NCBI GenBank assembly: GCA_030605045.1
Contig: JAUWBK010000022.1
Coordinates: 1 to 10,100, forward strand
Length of the DNA stretch: 10,100 bases
Reading direction: 5' to 3'
Origin: Dehalococcoidia bacterium
Lineage (GTDB): Bacteria > Chloroflexota > Dehalococcoidia > Dehalococcoidales > RBG-16-60-22
A program made the translations under genes and the position numbers. Positions 1 through 6,805 of the stretch are shown here, piece by piece. A model generated the notes under the pieces. The model was not told the origin of the DNA, did not search any database, and was given only the letters and a program-made list of their open reading frames with translations. Position 1 is the first letter of the stretch. Each line of letters starts with the position of its first letter.

Positions 1-1052
1 GGGGTAATGGCTACTCCAACCTGCTCTAATAAATCAGCCGTAAAGTCCATCGAGGTAAAACCTTCCGGAACCTTAGCCCAGATGTAGAGACTCGCTTTTG
101 GTGGCCTGGCTTTAAGCCCGATACTATTCAACATTTCAACAATCAGGTCACGGCGTCTCTGGTAAATGGCGTTATGCTCCTGAATGCAATCCTGGGACGA
201 AGTCAGGGCCTCAATGGCCGCGTATTGAATGGCTTGAGGAATCCCCGAATCCACATTCGATTTAAGTCTCTTCAGGGCATCTATCGCCATAGCGTTGCCG
301 ACGGCCATCCCGATTCGCCATCCGGTCATATTATAGCTCTTGGAGAGAGAGTGAAACTCCACGCCTACTTCTCTAGCGCCGTCTGCCTGCATAAAACTCA
401 CCGGCTGGTAATCATCGAAGGCAACCTCAGTGTATGGCCCGTCATGACAGACAACTAAATCATACTGCTTGGCGAATTTAACTACCTCGTTGAAAAAATC
501 AAGGTCGGCTACGGCACCGGTAGGGTTATTGGGATAGTTTAGCCACAAAAGCTTAGCCTTTTTGAGAATATGGTCAGGAATAGTATTCAGATTGGGCAGG
601 AAGTCCTCTTCCTCTCTAAGCGGCAGGTAGTAAGGTTCACCATTAGCTAACATGGTACTCACCGAGTAGACAGGATAACCCGGGTCAGGCACCAGCGCGA
701 TATCGTCACTGTCAATAAAACAGAAGGCAATATGGGCAATGCCCTCTTTGGAGCCGATGAGCGGTAATACCTCTTTATCCGGGTCAAAAGAAATAGCAAA
801 ACGTCTTTGGTACCAGTCAGCGACGGCTCGACGCAACTCAGGTAAACTATCTGACTCTGGATAGCGGTGATTCGCCGGGTCTTGTGCTGCCTGACAAAGC
901 CGCTCAATAATATGGGGTGGAGTCGGAATATCAGGGTCGCCGATGGCGAAGCTAATTACCTCTTCACCCCTTGCCTTCTTCTCGGCAATCTTTTTGATAA
1001 TTTCGACAAAAAGGTACGGTGGTAAATTTTCAACCCGCTTTGATAACCTCAT
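1..1052 (-). CDS. dapL: LL-diaminopimelate aminotransferase, C-terminal end cut off by window edge
   Basis: This is a fold-type I PLP aminotransferase. It is predicted to convert tetrahydrodipicolinate and glutamate directly to LL-2,6-diaminopimelate, which DapF, encoded just upstream, then epimerises. I translated it by hand: 350 full codons are present and the frame is still open at base 1. The family is usually close to 390 residues, so about 40 are missing. Visible motifs are the N-terminal FAIGDPDIPTP (about 35-45), NNPTG (175-179), CHDGPYTEV (202-210) and SLSKSYNMTGWRIG (235-248), with K238 as the expected PLP lysine. The start is well supported: an in-frame TAA lies six bases upstream, and GGAGG lies at 1060-1064, seven bases before the ATG. 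It is the last gene seen in the minus-strand block, set apart from dapF by 373 bases of repeats. Another class I aminotransferase specificity is possible, but the dapF neighbour and the motif spelling favour DapL. Confidence 0.88.
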   Translation of the reverse strand, partial: MRLSKRVENLPPYLFVEIIKKIAEKKARGEEVISFAIGDPDIPTPPHIIERLCQAAQDPANHRYPESDSLPELRRAVADWYQRRFAISFDPDKEVLPLIGSKEGIAHIAFCFIDSDDIALVPDPGYPVYSVSTMLANGEPYYLPLREEEDFLPNLNTIPDHILKKAKLLWLNYPNNPTGAVADLDFFNEVVKFAKQYDLVVCHDGPYTEVAFDDYQPVSFMQADGAREVGVEFHSLSKSYNMTGWRIGMAVGNAMAIDALKRLKSNVDSGIPQAIQYAAIEALTSSQDCIQEHNAIYQRRRDLIVEMLNSIGLKARPPKASLYIWAKVPEGFTSMDFTADLLEQVGVAIT

Positions 1053-1059
1053 TATTTAG

Positions 1060-1064
1060 CCTCC
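1060..1064 (-). promoter_or_regulatory. dapL ribosome binding site
   Basis: GGAGG on the minus strand, seven bases before the dapL ATG at 1052. It fixes the start, because the only other in-frame possibility is cut off by a TAA two codons upstream. Confidence 0.8.
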
Positions 1065-1111
1065 GCTCTTGATATGACATCTCTTCTCTAAACTCTTCAG
1101 TTTTCATCTAA

Positions 1112-1141
1112 GATATACCTCATCTGGGGATTGTTTATCAA
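1112..1141 (-). promoter_or_regulatory. candidate promoter for dapL
   Basis: On the minus strand, TTGATA (1141-1136) and TATATC (1117-1112) are separated by 18 bases, and transcription would start near 1105, about 50 bases before dapL. The -35 hexamer is the terminal sequence of the dispersed repeat, so the repeat may contribute half a promoter here. Both hexamers are imperfect. In an AT-rich gap such a match could be chance, and dapL may simply be read through from dapF. Confidence 0.3.
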
Positions 1142-1290
1142 CCTCACCCTCTTCAGGTTTTATTTGATAACCCCATCCCCTTTTGGGTTCTTATAGCTAC
1201 TGTCACCCTCACCCCCTGTGTCCCCCTCTCCCTCAAGGGAGAGGGGGAAGAATTTTGGAAGAGGGACTTCGTCCCTCTAAAACTCCCTAT
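1136..1290 (-). repeat. 155-base dispersed structured repeat, copy 1 (dapF-dapL gap)
   Basis: This stretch matches 5292-5446 at 150 of 155 positions with no insertions or deletions. The differences are at 1149, 1181, 1199, 1230 and 1285, and all are transitions. It carries a perfect 12-base-pair hairpin with a TCAA loop (1221-1232 with 1237-1248) and an 8-base-pair hairpin with a TTC loop (1260-1278), and its end is a weaker hairpin, TTATCAA (1135-1141) against TTGATAA (1164-1170). Weaker similarity to the second copy continues to about 1332. It encodes no transposase and lies in the same orientation relative to transcription as copy 2. It resembles the non-autonomous palindromic intergenic repeats (REP/MITE-like) of many bacteria; I do not recognise a named family. 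Confidence 0.9.
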
Positions 1291-1304
1291 ATGTATATTT
1301 GTTT

Positions 1305-1317
1305 GAGGCTTTGCCTC
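1305..1317. repeat. small hairpin GAGGC-TTT-GCCTC beside repeat copy 1
   Basis: A perfect 5-base-pair stem with a TTT loop. The same stem with a GAA loop lies at 5457-5469 beside copy 2, so the arms are conserved while the loop differs. It belongs to the extended, less conserved part of the dispersed repeat. Confidence 0.6.
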
Positions 1318-1350
1318 TCTTTAACCTTCCTTGATTCTCCTTTAGTATTT

Positions 1351-1413
1351 CTCCCCTTAAAAGGAGAGGGGGAAGGATTGGTTTTGAAGGGGCTGCGCCC
1401 CTTCAAACTTCCC
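1351..1413. repeat. diverged half-unit of the dispersed repeat, with strong hairpin
   Basis: This segment repeats the layout of 1226-1290: a pyrimidine tract, then GGAGAGGGGGAAG, an AT-rich linker, a hairpin, and AAACTTCCCC. The hairpin is an 11-base-pair perfect stem (1383-1393 with 1397-1407) with a TGC loop, and it replaces the GAGGGAC-TTC-GTCCCTC hairpin of the main unit. It starts 18 bases after the dapF stop codon and could stall or end transcription, but no T-run follows on either strand, so it is not a standard intrinsic terminator. Confidence 0.6.
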
Positions 1414-1425
1414 CTGATAAAGGCC

Positions 1426-2286
1426 TTAATCTGGCCATTCTCCGGTAAAGACAATCTCCGCCGGACCGTTCATTAAAACTTCGCCCGTGCCATTCCACTC
1501 CACCTGTAACGTACCTCCTGGCAGCTTTATGTCAACCTTACTAGCAACGTGACCGTAAAGTTGGGCAGCAACGGCTACCGCGCAGGCGCCACTACCACAC
1601 GCCAGTGTCTCCCCTACTCCCCGTTCCCAAACACGAACCTCTATCTGCTGCCGGTTCATTATCCGGGCAACCTCAAAATTGGTCCGCTCGGGAAATATGA
1701 CCAGGTGTTCCATTTTTGGTCCCAGTTGTGATAACGGAAAACCAGATACCGGCTGCGATGAAAAATAAACGGCATGGGGATTACCCATCGAGACAAAATT
1801 GAGGAGCAGGTCTGTCCCGTCTATGCTAACCGGATAACACAACATTGATTTTAGGTAAACTATCTTTTCACTGCCCTGCTCAATCGCTACGGGAATATCA
1901 GCAGTGCCAAACTTAGGTTCTCCCATACCAGCCTGAATGCCAGTCAGCTTTCCTTCTTTTTTATTAAGTTTTAGTTTCCTGACACCGGCTATCGTTTCTA
2001 CCGATATCCGCTCAACCTCAGGACTGACCAGCCCCTTTTCGAAAACAAGTTTCGCCAAGCACATTATGCCGTTGCCACAGGCTTCAGCCTCCGAGCCATC
2101 AGGGTCAAACATACGCATCCCGAAATCAGCTTTGTCGGAAGGTAGCACCAATATCAGGCCATCACTACCGACACCAAAGTGGCGGTCGCACATTGCGATT
2201 GCCATCGGTGACCAATCACGCTGGGTGTCATCGGCCTCCAGCAGAATAAAATCATTTCCCGAGCCCTGCATCTTGGTGAAATTCAT
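1426..2286 (-). CDS. dapF: diaminopimelate epimerase
   Basis: A cofactor-independent cytosolic epimerase that converts LL-diaminopimelate to meso-diaminopimelate, the precursor of lysine and of peptidoglycan cross-links. The protein is 286 residues, normal for the family. The two catalytic cysteines are visible: Cys70 in EACGNG (68-73) and Cys230 in GETLACGSGAC (225-235), one in each half of the two-lobed fold. The N-terminal MQGSGNDF (6-13) and the substrate-binding motifs GNPHAV (168-173) and PERTNFE (199-205) are also typical. The ATG lies 28 bases after the miaA stop, with GAGG at 2292-2295 as a short-spaced binding site. With dapL it forms the two-step route that avoids succinylated or acetylated intermediates. 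Confidence 0.97.
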   Translation of the reverse strand: MNFTKMQGSGNDFILLEADDTQRDWSPMAIAMCDRHFGVGSDGLILVLPSDKADFGMRMFDPDGSEAEACGNGIMCLAKLVFEKGLVSPEVERISVETIAGVRKLKLNKKEGKLTGIQAGMGEPKFGTADIPVAIEQGSEKIVYLKSMLCYPVSIDGTDLLLNFVSMGNPHAVYFSSQPVSGFPLSQLGPKMEHLVIFPERTNFEVARIMNRQQIEVRVWERGVGETLACGSGACAVAVAAQLYGHVASKVDIKLPGGTLQVEWNGTGEVLMNGPAEIVFTGEWPD

Positions 2287-2314
2287 CGCTACCTCGCTCC
2301 CCTATTTTCAACTA

Positions 2315-3271
2315 TCAAGCCACCTGCTCTAAAGGACACCTTGTTTCGCCTGGTTCATTCCCCAAAAATTTAGTCAGTGTCGCTTCGATGTCCAAATCTG
2401 CCTGAGTTTTAATGTCAAACCAGTGTATTCTATCATCCGTCAACCGGAACCAGGCATACTGGTGCCGAACAAAACGGTGAGTTTCAAACTTAATTTGCTG
2501 TATCGCGGCTGCCAAGGTCAATTCACCTTTCAGAAACCCCCCGATTTGTTTGTAGCCAATACTAGACATAGCTGGTAGATTAAAATCATACCCTATATTG
2601 ACCAATTTTTCCACCTCGGCGACTAACCCCTGCCCTATCATCTCATCAATCCTTAAGTCAATTCGGCGGTATAGCTCTGCCCTATCGGCAGTCAGACCTA
2701 TGATTAAGGTATTAAAAGAAGGTGCTTCCTTGCCTTGAAGCTGAGAGAAGGAAGTTTTTGTTTTCTGATACACTTCAAGGGCTCTGATTACGCGGCGCAC
2801 GTTACGGGGGTCAATTTTCTGCGCTGCGGCCGGGTCAACTTTCCTAAGCTCCTGATAAAGCTCATCAGCTCCGGTAGTAGCTGCCTTCTTCTCCAAACTC
2901 TGCCTGAATTCAAGGTCAGGTGGCACCGGTGGTATTTTCCAGCCTTCCAATACCGCCCAGACATACAGTCCGCTGCCCCCAACCAAGAAGGGTAATTTAT
3001 GACGCTGTTGAATGTCCCTGATAGTCTGGTAAGTCAGTGCCTGATATTGAGCCAAGCTAAAACTCTCATCGGGGTTAACGATACCAATCAAGTGGTGGGG
3101 AACGAGAGATAGTTCTTTCGGACCAGGTTTGGCAGTACCGATATCCATGTGCCGATAAACCTGCCGACTATCCGCATTCACTATCTCGCCATGGAAGGTC
3201 TGAGCTAAACGAAGCGCCAATCGACTTTTGCCGATGCCGGTAGGACCAACAATAGCTACCAGGTGGTTCAT
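2315..3271 (-). CDS. miaA: tRNA dimethylallyltransferase (tRNA delta(2)-isopentenylpyrophosphate transferase)
   Basis: Transfers a dimethylallyl group from dimethylallyl diphosphate to N6 of A37 in tRNAs that read codons beginning with U. The protein is 318 residues, typical for the family. Visible are the P-loop GPTGIGKS (9-16), NADSRQVYRHMDIGTAKP (32-49) and the GGSGLYV loop (98-104); these are diagnostic, with the Asp of DSRQ as the usual catalytic residue. The ATG overlaps the tpiA stop in the sequence ATGA (3271-3268), indicating translational coupling. I see no separate binding site except within the end of tpiA. Its donor substrate derives from the MEP pathway that Dxs, the first gene of the block, begins. 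An unusual partner for glycolytic genes, but the overlap makes co-expression likely. Confidence 0.96.
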   Translation of the reverse strand: MNHLVAIVGPTGIGKSRLALRLAQTFHGEIVNADSRQVYRHMDIGTAKPGPKELSLVPHHLIGIVNPDESFSLAQYQALTYQTIRDIQQRHKLPFLVGGSGLYVWAVLEGWKIPPVPPDLEFRQSLEKKAATTGADELYQELRKVDPAAAQKIDPRNVRRVIRALEVYQKTKTSFSQLQGKEAPSFNTLIIGLTADRAELYRRIDLRIDEMIGQGLVAEVEKLVNIGYDFNLPAMSSIGYKQIGGFLKGELTLAAAIQQIKFETHRFVRHQYAWFRLTDDRIHWFDIKTQADLDIEATLTKFLGNEPGETRCPLEQVA

Positions 3272-4032
3272 TTTCTAGGTTTAATCACCGCGGTTTGGGT
3301 GACGATACTCAAAAATTCGGTGTCTTTCAGACTGGCACCGCCGACAAGAGCACCATCAATCTCGGGTTGTTGCATAAACTCAGCGGCATTGGCAGAAGTA
3401 ACACTGCCGCCATATAAAATACGTATCTCCCGGGCAATCTTATCATCATATAATCTGGCGACATTTCGGCGAATAAAAGAAATAGTCTCATTGGCCTGCT
3501 CACCGGTAGCCGCTTTACCGGTGCCAATGGCCCAGACTGGCTCATAGGCGATAAGCAAGCCATTGAGGTCGTCTATGCCCGCCAGAGATGAATTTAGTTG
3601 CTCAGCTACCACCTCTTCTGTTTTGCCGGCCTCATTTTCTTCCAATCTTTCCCCGATGCACAAAATAGGTTTTAAACTTACTTTCAGTGCGGCGGCAATC
3701 TTTTGGTTAACAATCTCTCCCGTCTCGTTAAAGTACTGTCTTCGTTCCGAGTGCCCGATGATAACAAACTCACACAGGTCAGCGAGCATTAAAGGCGAAA
3801 TTTCACCAGTATAGGCACCCTTTTCGGCAAAATACAGGTTCTGCGCCCCCAATTTTATGGAGCTCTTTTTAATTAGCTCTCTTATTGTGGCTAAAGAAAC
3901 AAACGGCGGACAAATTACCTTATCAACGTTACTTATCTTATCCAAGTTTTTTCGCATTGTCTTAACCAAATCTACGGCTTCACCGACAGTCGTATTCATT
4001 TTCCAGTTACCGGCAATCATTGGTACACGCAT
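3268..4032 (-). CDS. tpiA: triosephosphate isomerase
   Basis: Interconverts dihydroxyacetone phosphate and glyceraldehyde 3-phosphate in the cytosol. The protein is 254 residues, the usual length of this TIM barrel. Catalytic residues are in place: N9 and K11 in AGNWKMN (7-13), H94 in IIGHSERR (91-98), E164 in AYEPVWAIGTG (162-172, the flexible phosphate-gripping loop), and the phosphate-binding YGGSV near the C-terminus. The start is set by AGGAG at 4039-4043, six bases before the ATG. It lies 54 bases after apgM and overlaps miaA by four bases. Glyceraldehyde 3-phosphate is also a Dxs substrate, which ties it to the first gene of the block. Confidence 0.98.
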   Translation of the reverse strand: MRVPMIAGNWKMNTTVGEAVDLVKTMRKNLDKISNVDKVICPPFVSLATIRELIKKSSIKLGAQNLYFAEKGAYTGEISPLMLADLCEFVIIGHSERRQYFNETGEIVNQKIAAALKVSLKPILCIGERLEENEAGKTEEVVAEQLNSSLAGIDDLNGLLIAYEPVWAIGTGKAATGEQANETISFIRRNVARLYDDKIAREIRILYGGSVTSANAAEFMQQPEIDGALVGGASLKDTEFLSIVTQTAVIKPRK

Positions 4033-4038
4033 TTTGTT

Positions 4039-4043
4039 CTCCT
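4039..4043 (-). promoter_or_regulatory. tpiA ribosome binding site
   Basis: AGGAG on the minus strand, six bases upstream of the ATG at 4032. Confidence 0.8.
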
Positions 4044-4086
4044 ATCTAGTTATTAATCTAAGATAGACACTGCTTTACTAGCTCTC

Positions 4087-5292
4087 CTAAGCGCCAAACT
4101 TGGTCAACTTCAGGGCGTTAGCCATCGCCAGAGGCATAACCTGTGTCGCTGGAAATCTTCCCAGTCCACCAGAGGCACAGGCTGGCTCGGAAAACTCACT
4201 TACTCGGTCGGGACGGCACCACTTGGAATACAAAAGAATGGGCACGGGGTGCCAGCTATGTCCTTTAAGCATGGCTGGTGTTGAGTGGTCACCCGCCACC
4301 ACAATGACATCAGGCTTCAGCTTTATTAACTCGGGTAGATTACGATCAACCTGCTCGAAAATTTTGACTCTGCGGTCAAAATCCCCGTCCTCACCGGCAT
4401 TATCGGCTGGCTTGATATGCACAAAGAAATAGTCATAATCAGCGTAGCTCTGCTTTAGTGTCATAAATTCATCTTCAATAGTGGCTCCCGTTGGCAGAAC
4501 TTCCATGCCAACCAACTTAGCCAGTCCTCGGTACATCGGGTAACTGGCAATGGCGGCTGGCTTTAATTTGTAGATTTCGCTCATGGTGGGTATTTGGGGA
4601 TGCTGGGAAAAACCACGTAGGAGAACCATATTGGCGGGATAATGTTCCGCCAGAGCTACCTTCGCTTGAGCAATAAATTCATTGGCAACACTGGCCAATT
4701 TACTGGCTTCCGGGTTTAAGGCAGTAATAGATTTCGGGGGTACTCCTACCCGCAGAGGGTCGGAGTCGCTTACTTCAAGCGCCAGACCATCACCACGAAA
4801 CACGGCGGCAAAACGATGCTCTCTCACCGGAGAGACAAGAATCCTAATACCATTGATTGAGCGCCCGTCAAGCAATTGACACAACTCGATGCATTTTTCG
4901 TTCGAGACGCGCCCTGCCCGGCGGTCAGTAACCAAGCCTTTTTCATCTAAAGTACAGAAGTTGCCACGAGTGGCGATATCTCCTGCTTGAAGGTCAAAAT
5001 CGATGCCGACAGCTTCCAAAACTCCTCGACCAATGATACAACTGACCGGGTCGTAGCCAAATAGTGCCAGGTGCCCCGGGGCACTTCCCGGGGTTATCCC
5101 CGGAGCTACCGGGTCGATGAGACCACAGATACCTTTTGCCGCCAGCTGGTCAAGGTTCGGGGTATTGGCGGTCTCCAGTTCTGTCTTTCCGGTTTTGGGG
5201 TCTGGCAATCCGCCCAAGCCATCAATGACCAGTAACACGATTTTGGTCGGCGAAGGTATGGCAATTTCCTTGATTATTTCCAGATTATTCAT
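4087..5292 (-). CDS. apgM: cofactor-independent phosphoglycerate mutase, archaeal (ApgM) type
   Basis: Interconverts 3- and 2-phosphoglycerate without 2,3-bisphosphoglycerate. At 401 residues it is the shorter archaeal-type enzyme of the alkaline phosphatase superfamily, not the roughly 510-residue bacterial GpmI. Visible are the N-terminal metal-binding VIDGLGG (22-28, Asp24), the nucleophile region PGITPGSAPGHLALFGYDP (64-82, probably Ser70), HIKPADNAGEDGD (292-304), and a C-terminal metal cluster GDHSTPAMLKGHSWHP (334-349). A homoserine kinase-like relative of this superfamily is possible but less likely beside pgk and tpiA. The ATG directly abuts the 155-base repeat, whose end provides a near-consensus binding site (5300-5309). 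The gap from pgk is 249 bases and is mostly repeat. Confidence 0.93.
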   Translation of the reverse strand: MNNLEIIKEIAIPSPTKIVLLVIDGLGGLPDPKTGKTELETANTPNLDQLAAKGICGLIDPVAPGITPGSAPGHLALFGYDPVSCIIGRGVLEAVGIDFDLQAGDIATRGNFCTLDEKGLVTDRRAGRVSNEKCIELCQLLDGRSINGIRILVSPVREHRFAAVFRGDGLALEVSDSDPLRVGVPPKSITALNPEASKLASVANEFIAQAKVALAEHYPANMVLLRGFSQHPQIPTMSEIYKLKPAAIASYPMYRGLAKLVGMEVLPTGATIEDEFMTLKQSYADYDYFFVHIKPADNAGEDGDFDRRVKIFEQVDRNLPELIKLKPDVIVVAGDHSTPAMLKGHSWHPVPILLYSKWCRPDRVSEFSEPACASGGLGRFPATQVMPLAMANALKLTKFGA

Positions 5293-5446
5293 ATCAACCT
5301 CACCTTCTTCAGGTTTTATTTGATAACCCCATCCCCCTTTGGGTTCTTATAGCTGCTGTCACCCTCACCCCCTGTGTCCCCCTCTTCCTCAAGGGAGAGG
5401 GGGAAGAATTTTGGAAGAGGGACTTCGTCCCTCTAAAACTTCCTAT
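5292..5446 (-). repeat. 155-base dispersed structured repeat, copy 2 (pgk-apgM gap)
   Basis: Gap-free partner of 1136-1290 with 150 of 155 identities. The perfect-stem hairpin of copy 1 has one mismatch here (base 5386), while the AGAGGGAC-TTC-GTCCCTCT hairpin (5416-5434) is unchanged. Weaker similarity continues to about 5482 and includes GAGGC-GAA-GCCTC. The repeat boundary coincides with the first base of the apgM start codon, so this copy makes up most of the apgM 5' leader. It lies within the presumed transcription unit, in the same orientation as copy 1. Confidence 0.9.
5300..5309 (-). promoter_or_regulatory. apgM ribosome binding site supplied by the repeat
   Basis: AAGAAGGTGA on the minus strand matches 9 of 10 positions of the ideal AAGGAGGTGA, seven bases before the ATG at 5292. 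It lies inside the end of repeat copy 2. The matching place in copy 1 reads AAGAGGGTGA because of the base difference at 1149/5305. Flanking bases can pair (TATCAA with TTGATA, CCT with AGG), which would put most of the site in a 10-base loop. Confidence 0.65.
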
Positions 5447-5456
5447 GAGCATATTT

Positions 5457-5469
5457 GAGGCGAAGCCTC
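5457..5469. repeat. small hairpin GAGGC-GAA-GCCTC beside repeat copy 2
   Basis: Perfect 5-base-pair stem, counterpart of 1305-1317. Only the three loop bases differ (GAA here, TTT there). Confidence 0.6.
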
Positions 5470-5541
5470 TCTTTGACTCTCCTTTTTCTTTACGAATAGT
5501 TTTTTAAGTGTTCCTTTAGCGGAATAACTTCCAATGGGCAA

Positions 5542-6732
5542 TTATGCCAAGTTCTGCAGGGCTTCCACACCGGGTAATTTTTCCCCGCTCAAAAATTCGA
5601 GAGAAGCACCACCACCGGTGGAGACAAAGGACATCTTATCCGCTAACCCCATTTCATTGACTACTTCAGCAGTGGAGCCTCCGCCAATAACTGTGGTCGC
5701 CTTAAGATTGGCCAAGAGCTGAGCTATCTCCTGCGTTCCCTGAGCAAACCGGGGAATCTCAAATATACCTACCGGTCCATTCCAGAAGACGGTCTGGCAG
5801 TTTCTTAATTCTTGGCTGAAGTTGCTAATCGTCTGCGGACCCATATCGACAATCCTTTTCTCCCTGGCTATCTTTTCTACGGGTACAACCTCGATTTTAG
5901 CTTCCTCATTGAGTTCATCAGCGACAACAACATCAACCGGTAAGAGTAACTGTGCCCCGCTTTTACCGGCTTTTCCCATTAAACTGGCCGCGGTGTCCAG
6001 CATTTCAGTCTCAACTAACGATAGGCCGACTTCACAGGACTTAGCTTTCAAGAAAGTAGCCGCCATCCCACCACCGATAAGTAAAAAATCTACCTTCTCT
6101 ATAATGTTTTCCAGCATACTAATCTTATCACTTATCTTAGCACCACCGAGAAGTGAGGCGAAGGGACGCGCCGGGTTCTCCAAAATATTGCCTAGGTTTT
6201 CGACTTCCTTTTCCAGCAGGAAGCCAGCTACCGACGGAAGATAATTAGCGATGCCGGATATTGAAGCATGAGCCCGATGAGCGGCGCCAAAGGCGTCATT
6301 AACAAAGACGTCACCCAAGCGAGCCAAGGCCTGAGCAAAGGAAGCGTCGCCAGCTTCCTCTTCGGCATGAAAGCGGAGATTTTCCAAGAGCAGGACACTG
6401 CCACTGTTTAAGTCTGCCACCAACTTTTCCACTTCCGGGCCAATACAATCCGGAGCCATGCCCACTGATTGCCCCAGGAGCTGCGACAGACGCCGGGCAA
6501 CGACCGCCAGTCGTAACCCATCGACTACTTTTCCCTTAGGTCGGCCGAGATGAGACATAAGGATAACTTTTGCCCCCTGCTCAGTAAGATATTTAATCGT
6601 CGGCAGAGAAGCCCGGACACGATTATCGTCAGTTATTTCCCCGGTTTTTTCATCCAGAGGAACGTTGAAATCAACCCGGAGCAGAACCTTTTTACCGCTA
6701 ACTTCTACGTCTCTAACCGTCATCTTATCCAT
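5542..6732 (-). CDS. pgk: phosphoglycerate kinase
   Basis: Transfers a phosphate from 1,3-bisphosphoglycerate to ADP in glycolysis, and the reverse in gluconeogenesis. Motifs in order: RVDFNVPL (19-26) and SHLGRPKG (60-67) of the substrate-binding N-domain, NDAFGAAHRAHAS (145-157), GGAKISDKI (196-204), GGGMAATFLKA (220-230), FWNGPVGIFE (316-325) and the nucleotide-site GGGSTAEV (350-357). With the ATG at 6732 the protein has 396 residues, the normal length. I chose this start because AGGAG lies seven bases before it (6740-6744); the longer reading from a TTG at 6768 has no binding site and adds residues foreign to the family. A second ATG three codons in (6723) is less well placed. It follows dxs by 73 bases. 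Confidence 0.97.
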   Translation of the reverse strand: MDKMTVRDVEVSGKKVLLRVDFNVPLDEKTGEITDDNRVRASLPTIKYLTEQGAKVILMSHLGRPKGKVVDGLRLAVVARRLSQLLGQSVGMAPDCIGPEVEKLVADLNSGSVLLLENLRFHAEEEAGDASFAQALARLGDVFVNDAFGAAHRAHASISGIANYLPSVAGFLLEKEVENLGNILENPARPFASLLGGAKISDKISMLENIIEKVDFLLIGGGMAATFLKAKSCEVGLSLVETEMLDTAASLMGKAGKSGAQLLLPVDVVVADELNEEAKIEVVPVEKIAREKRIVDMGPQTISNFSQELRNCQTVFWNGPVGIFEIPRFAQGTQEIAQLLANLKATTVIGGGSTAEVVNEMGLADKMSFVSTGGGASLEFLSGEKLPGVEALQNLA

Positions 6733-6739
6733 TTCCCCA

Positions 6740-6744
6740 CTCCT
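6740..6744 (-). promoter_or_regulatory. pgk ribosome binding site, decides the start
   Basis: AGGAG on the minus strand, seven bases before the ATG at 6732. It rules against the upstream TTG at 6768. Confidence 0.75.
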
Positions 6745-6805
6745 GAGTATAGGTAAATTGAAAAACAAAAAGGTCAGACGCTTTCAGGTAGGAGTAAATA
6801 TATCG

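Larger units (their letters stand above)
1053..1425. other. 373-base gene-free gap made mostly of repeats
   Basis: Read from the dapF side, the gap contains the diverged half-unit (to 1351), a less conserved stretch with a small hairpin (1291-1332), the 155-base repeat (1290-1136) and about 80 unique bases leading to dapL. I see no credible protein gene. Open frames across it run through palindromic GC-rich tracts and give low-complexity Pro/Gly/Leu/Arg peptides. No riboswitch that I recognise is present before dapL. Confidence 0.7.

Noticed and set aside
980..1107. Minus-strand mini-frame starting ATGAAAACTGAAG, overlapping the dapL start (23 codons)
   Set aside because: No clear binding site, no recognisable leader-peptide feature such as a run of lysine codons, and it overlaps the well-supported dapL start. 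Most likely chance.
1183..1476. 97-codon plus-strand open frame across the dapF-dapL gap
   Set aside because: It runs through the hairpin repeats and into the antisense of dapF. Its peptide is repeat-derived (PLPQGRGG, LPLKGEGEG) and it has no binding site. Such frames are a common misannotation of palindromic repeats.
1937..2332. 131-codon plus-strand open frame opposite dapF
   Set aside because: Antisense shadow of dapF, which has both catalytic cysteines and family length. The plus-strand peptide is serine/proline-rich with no domain.
6733..6768. Longer pgk start at TTG 6768
   Set aside because: The added residues are not found in phosphoglycerate kinases, and the AGGAG at 6740-6744 would lie inside the coding region. 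The ATG at 6732 fits both spacing and length.
6745..6780. TATACT box and T-runs between dxs and pgk as a promoter or terminator
   Set aside because: No acceptable -35 lies 16-19 bases upstream of TATACT, and no stable hairpin precedes the T-runs on the minus strand.
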